The position numbers were made by a program, and so were the translations under genes. A model generated the notes under the pieces. That model saw nothing but the letters and a program-made list of their open reading frames with translations, did no database searches and had not been told where the DNA came from. Positions 34,922-37,046 of a stretch of DNA of 37,046 bases are shown in pieces. Positions within the stretch are counted from its first letter, which is position 1, and the number at the start of each line of letters is the position of its first letter. Origin of the DNA: Minisyncoccota bacterium (GTDB lineage Bacteria > Patescibacteriota > Minisyncoccia > UBA6257 > 02-FULL-45-10c); the NCBI GenBank assembly GCA_028715395.1, contig JAQURY010000006.1, positions 1 through 37,046 on the forward strand, read 5' to 3'.

Positions 34922-37042
34922 TTATTTTTGCAATTCGTTTTTCATCGCTTTTAGGGACAAGCCAATCTTTCCGTTTTCGGCTTTGATAACCTTGGCCCTT
35001 ACGACATCTCCGAGTTTCACGACATCCTCAACTTTTTTTACAAATCCTTCTTTAAGTTCGGAAACGTGAATCATTCCATCTTTGCCCGGAGCGAATTCGA
35101 CGATTGCTCCGAAATCCAAAATCTTTACAACCGGACCTTCAACTATCTGGCCGATTTCAATGTCCGTAACAATTCCTTTAACCATATTAAAGGCGGCTTC
35201 GGCAATTTCTTTGGAAGCGCCGGCAATTGAAACTTTTCCGGTCTGCTCTATGTCTATTGTAAGCGCACCGGTTGCGGCAATAATTCCATTGATAACTTTT
35301 CCTCCCGGGCCGATGACTTCTCCGATTTTTTCAGGATCAATCATTATGGTCAAAACTACAGGCGCGTATTTGGAAACTTCTTTTCTCGCTTCCGGCAAGG
35401 CTTTTTCCATCACGCCGATAATATGCTCGTGCGCTTTTCTCGCCTGCTTGATGACTTTTTCCAAAACATCAACTTCCACTCCAAAAACTTTTACGTCCAT
35501 TTGCATGGCGTTGATTCCGTCTTTCGTTCCGGCAATTTTGAAATCCATATCGCCGAAATGGTCTTCCGGACCTTGGATATCGGTCAAGATTTTAATTTCT
35601 TTTCCTTTTTCGTCCATAATCAAGCCCATCGCAATTCCGGCAACGTGTTTTTTAATCGGCACGCCTGCGTCCATCAAAGACAAACAACCTGCGCAAACAG
35701 TCGCCATTGAAGACGAACCATTGGAAGATAAAATTTCTGAAACTAAACGGATAACATAAGGAAATTCGTCAGCGGACGGAATCATGCCCTTCAAAGCCTT
35801 CTCCGCCAGCGCTCCATGTCCGATATCTCTCCTGCCCGGACCCCTGAACGGCCCAACTTCTCCGACTGAAAAAGGCGGAAAGTTATAGTGAAGCAAAAAT
35901 CTCTTTTTTCCGGAATGTTCCATCGTCTCAATCAGCTGCTCCGAGCCCGGAGGCGCGATCGTGGTAATTGCCAATGACTGGGTATTGCCGCGAACGAACA
36001 AAGCCGAACCGTGAGTGCGTTCAAACAATTTCACTTCGGCGTGCAAATCGCGGACTTCGTCCAATTTTCTTCCGTCAGGACGCGCGTCTTGTTCTAAAAT
36101 CTTTTTATGAATCAAATTATCAAGACATGTGTCAAAAAATATTTCCGCAGCATGCCATTTGTCTTCACCAACGCCCTCTTCGGCCAATTTAGCTTTCAAT
36201 TCATCTTTTAATTTCGCCAATCCCAATGCCCTTTCGGTTTTGTCGGAGTTATACATTTCTTTTTCCAGTTTGCCGTCCAAAAACGCGGAAATTTTTTCTC
36301 CAAGCTCCTTATCCGGTTCAACCAGTTTCACTTCGGCTTTCGGCTTGCCCATTTCTTTTATTATTTTTTCTTCAAAATCAATAAGTTTATTGATTTCTTT
36401 CTGCGCCGAATCAAAGGCCTTCACGATATCTTTTTCCTGCGCATCCATTCCGCCAAGCTCAATCATGTTTATCTGGTCTTTTCTTCCGGAAACGAAAGAA
36501 TCGAACTCCAATTCCTTGTCTTTCAATTCGCTCATTTTTGGATTAATCAAAATATCGCCGCCTTTTATTTTGGCGATTTTTAATCCTGCTACCGGTCCGT
36601 TCCACGGAACTTGCGAGCACGCGGTCGCAACCGACGCGGCCATTAATGCCACAAAATCGGGATCGTTTTCTTCGTCAAAAGACAAAATAGTCGTAACTAC
36701 CTGCACGTCACGGCGCATCGCCTGATTAAAAAGCGGGCGCATCGTCCTATCTATTAAACGTCCGGACAAAACCGCCTCATCGGACGATTTTCCCTCGCGG
36801 CGGACAAACCGGCTGCCGATAATTTTTCCGGCAGCATAAAACTTTTCCTCGTAATTTATCGTGAGCGGGAAATAATCAATTCCTTCTTTGTCCTTTCTTC
36901 CCATCACGATCGTGGCCAACACTATAGTTTCTCCATATTTCGCCAAAACAGCCATATTGGCTTGTTCGCCGATTTTGGAAAACTCCAAAGAAAGCTCGCG
37001 GCCCGCGAACTCAGTGGTAAATTTTTTGCGACCTAAATCCAT
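34922..37042 (-). CDS. pnp: Polyribonucleotide nucleotidyltransferase (PNPase)
   Basis: Two RNase PH domains, KH (GEVIGPGGKVINGIIAATGA) and S1 (GPVVKILDFGAIVEFAPGKDGMIHVSEL). Confidence 0.97.
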   Translation of the reverse strand: MDLGRKKFTTEFAGRELSLEFSKIGEQANMAVLAKYGETIVLATIVMGRKDKEGIDYFPLTINYEEKFYAAGKIIGSRFVRREGKSSDEAVLSGRLIDRTMRPLFNQAMRRDVQVVTTILSFDEENDPDFVALMAASVATACSQVPWNGPVAGLKIAKIKGGDILINPKMSELKDKELEFDSFVSGRKDQINMIELGGMDAQEKDIVKAFDSAQKEINKLIDFEEKIIKEMGKPKAEVKLVEPDKELGEKISAFLDGKLEKEMYNSDKTERALGLAKLKDELKAKLAEEGVGEDKWHAAEIFFDTCLDNLIHKKILEQDARPDGRKLDEVRDLHAEVKLFERTHGSALFVRGNTQSLAITTIAPPGSEQLIETMEHSGKKRFLLHYNFPPFSVGEVGPFRGPGRRDIGHGALAEKALKGMIPSADEFPYVIRLVSEILSSNGSSSMATVCAGCLSLMDAGVPIKKHVAGIAMGLIMDEKGKEIKILTDIQGPEDHFGDMDFKIAGTKDGINAMQMDVKVFGVEVDVLEKVIKQARKAHEHIIGVMEKALPEARKEVSKYAPVVLTIMIDPEKIGEVIGPGGKVINGIIAATGALTIDIEQTGKVSIAGASKEIAEAAFNMVKGIVTDIEIGQIVEGPVVKILDFGAIVEFAPGKDGMIHVSELKEGFVKKVEDVVKLGDVVRAKVIKAENGKIGLSLKAMKNELQK

Positions 37043-37046
37043 ACTT

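Noticed and set aside
35082-35759. 225-aa plus-strand ORF
   Set aside because: Antisense shadow of pnp, no coding signature.

Overview
The gene content looks like a Patescibacteria/CPR (Parcubacteria-like) chromosome segment; this is inferred from gene types, not proven. Housekeeping genes are pnp, recG, ftsE/ftsX, a short prfB, a CCA-adding enzyme, dCMP deaminase, zinc-type ABC transporter genes and four tRNAs (Pro-CGG, Arg-TCG, Lys-CTT, Gln-CTG). Many orphan or surface genes lie between them. The strongest candidate for an undescribed system is at about 30.4-32.5 kb. It consists of a 53-aa Cys-rich peptide gene that is absent from the ORF track (MREFVKLLKTTGITHTREVRGFSPQAQGDCDCVCDNCEGGWGACECNCDCGDK), a radical SAM protein with a SPASM-type cysteine pattern, and a small HExxH metallopeptidase-like protein. 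Together they resemble a minimal RiPP (ranthipeptide/sactipeptide-like) locus. A second candidate is an AT-rich island at 15.4-18.8 kb next to a tRNA-Gln 3' end. It encodes a two-TM sensor-like protein, two XRE-type HTH proteins, a HATPase and a DUF4325/STAS-like protein, and is bracketed by imperfect 26-bp direct repeats. Other notable features are a perfect 46-bp palindrome upstream of a PaaX/Cas2-like gene, a CX5CX3CX8C repeat protein, an RRM-protein leader with mutually exclusive hairpins, and an N-terminally truncated RF2. No CRISPR array, transposase or integrase was seen.
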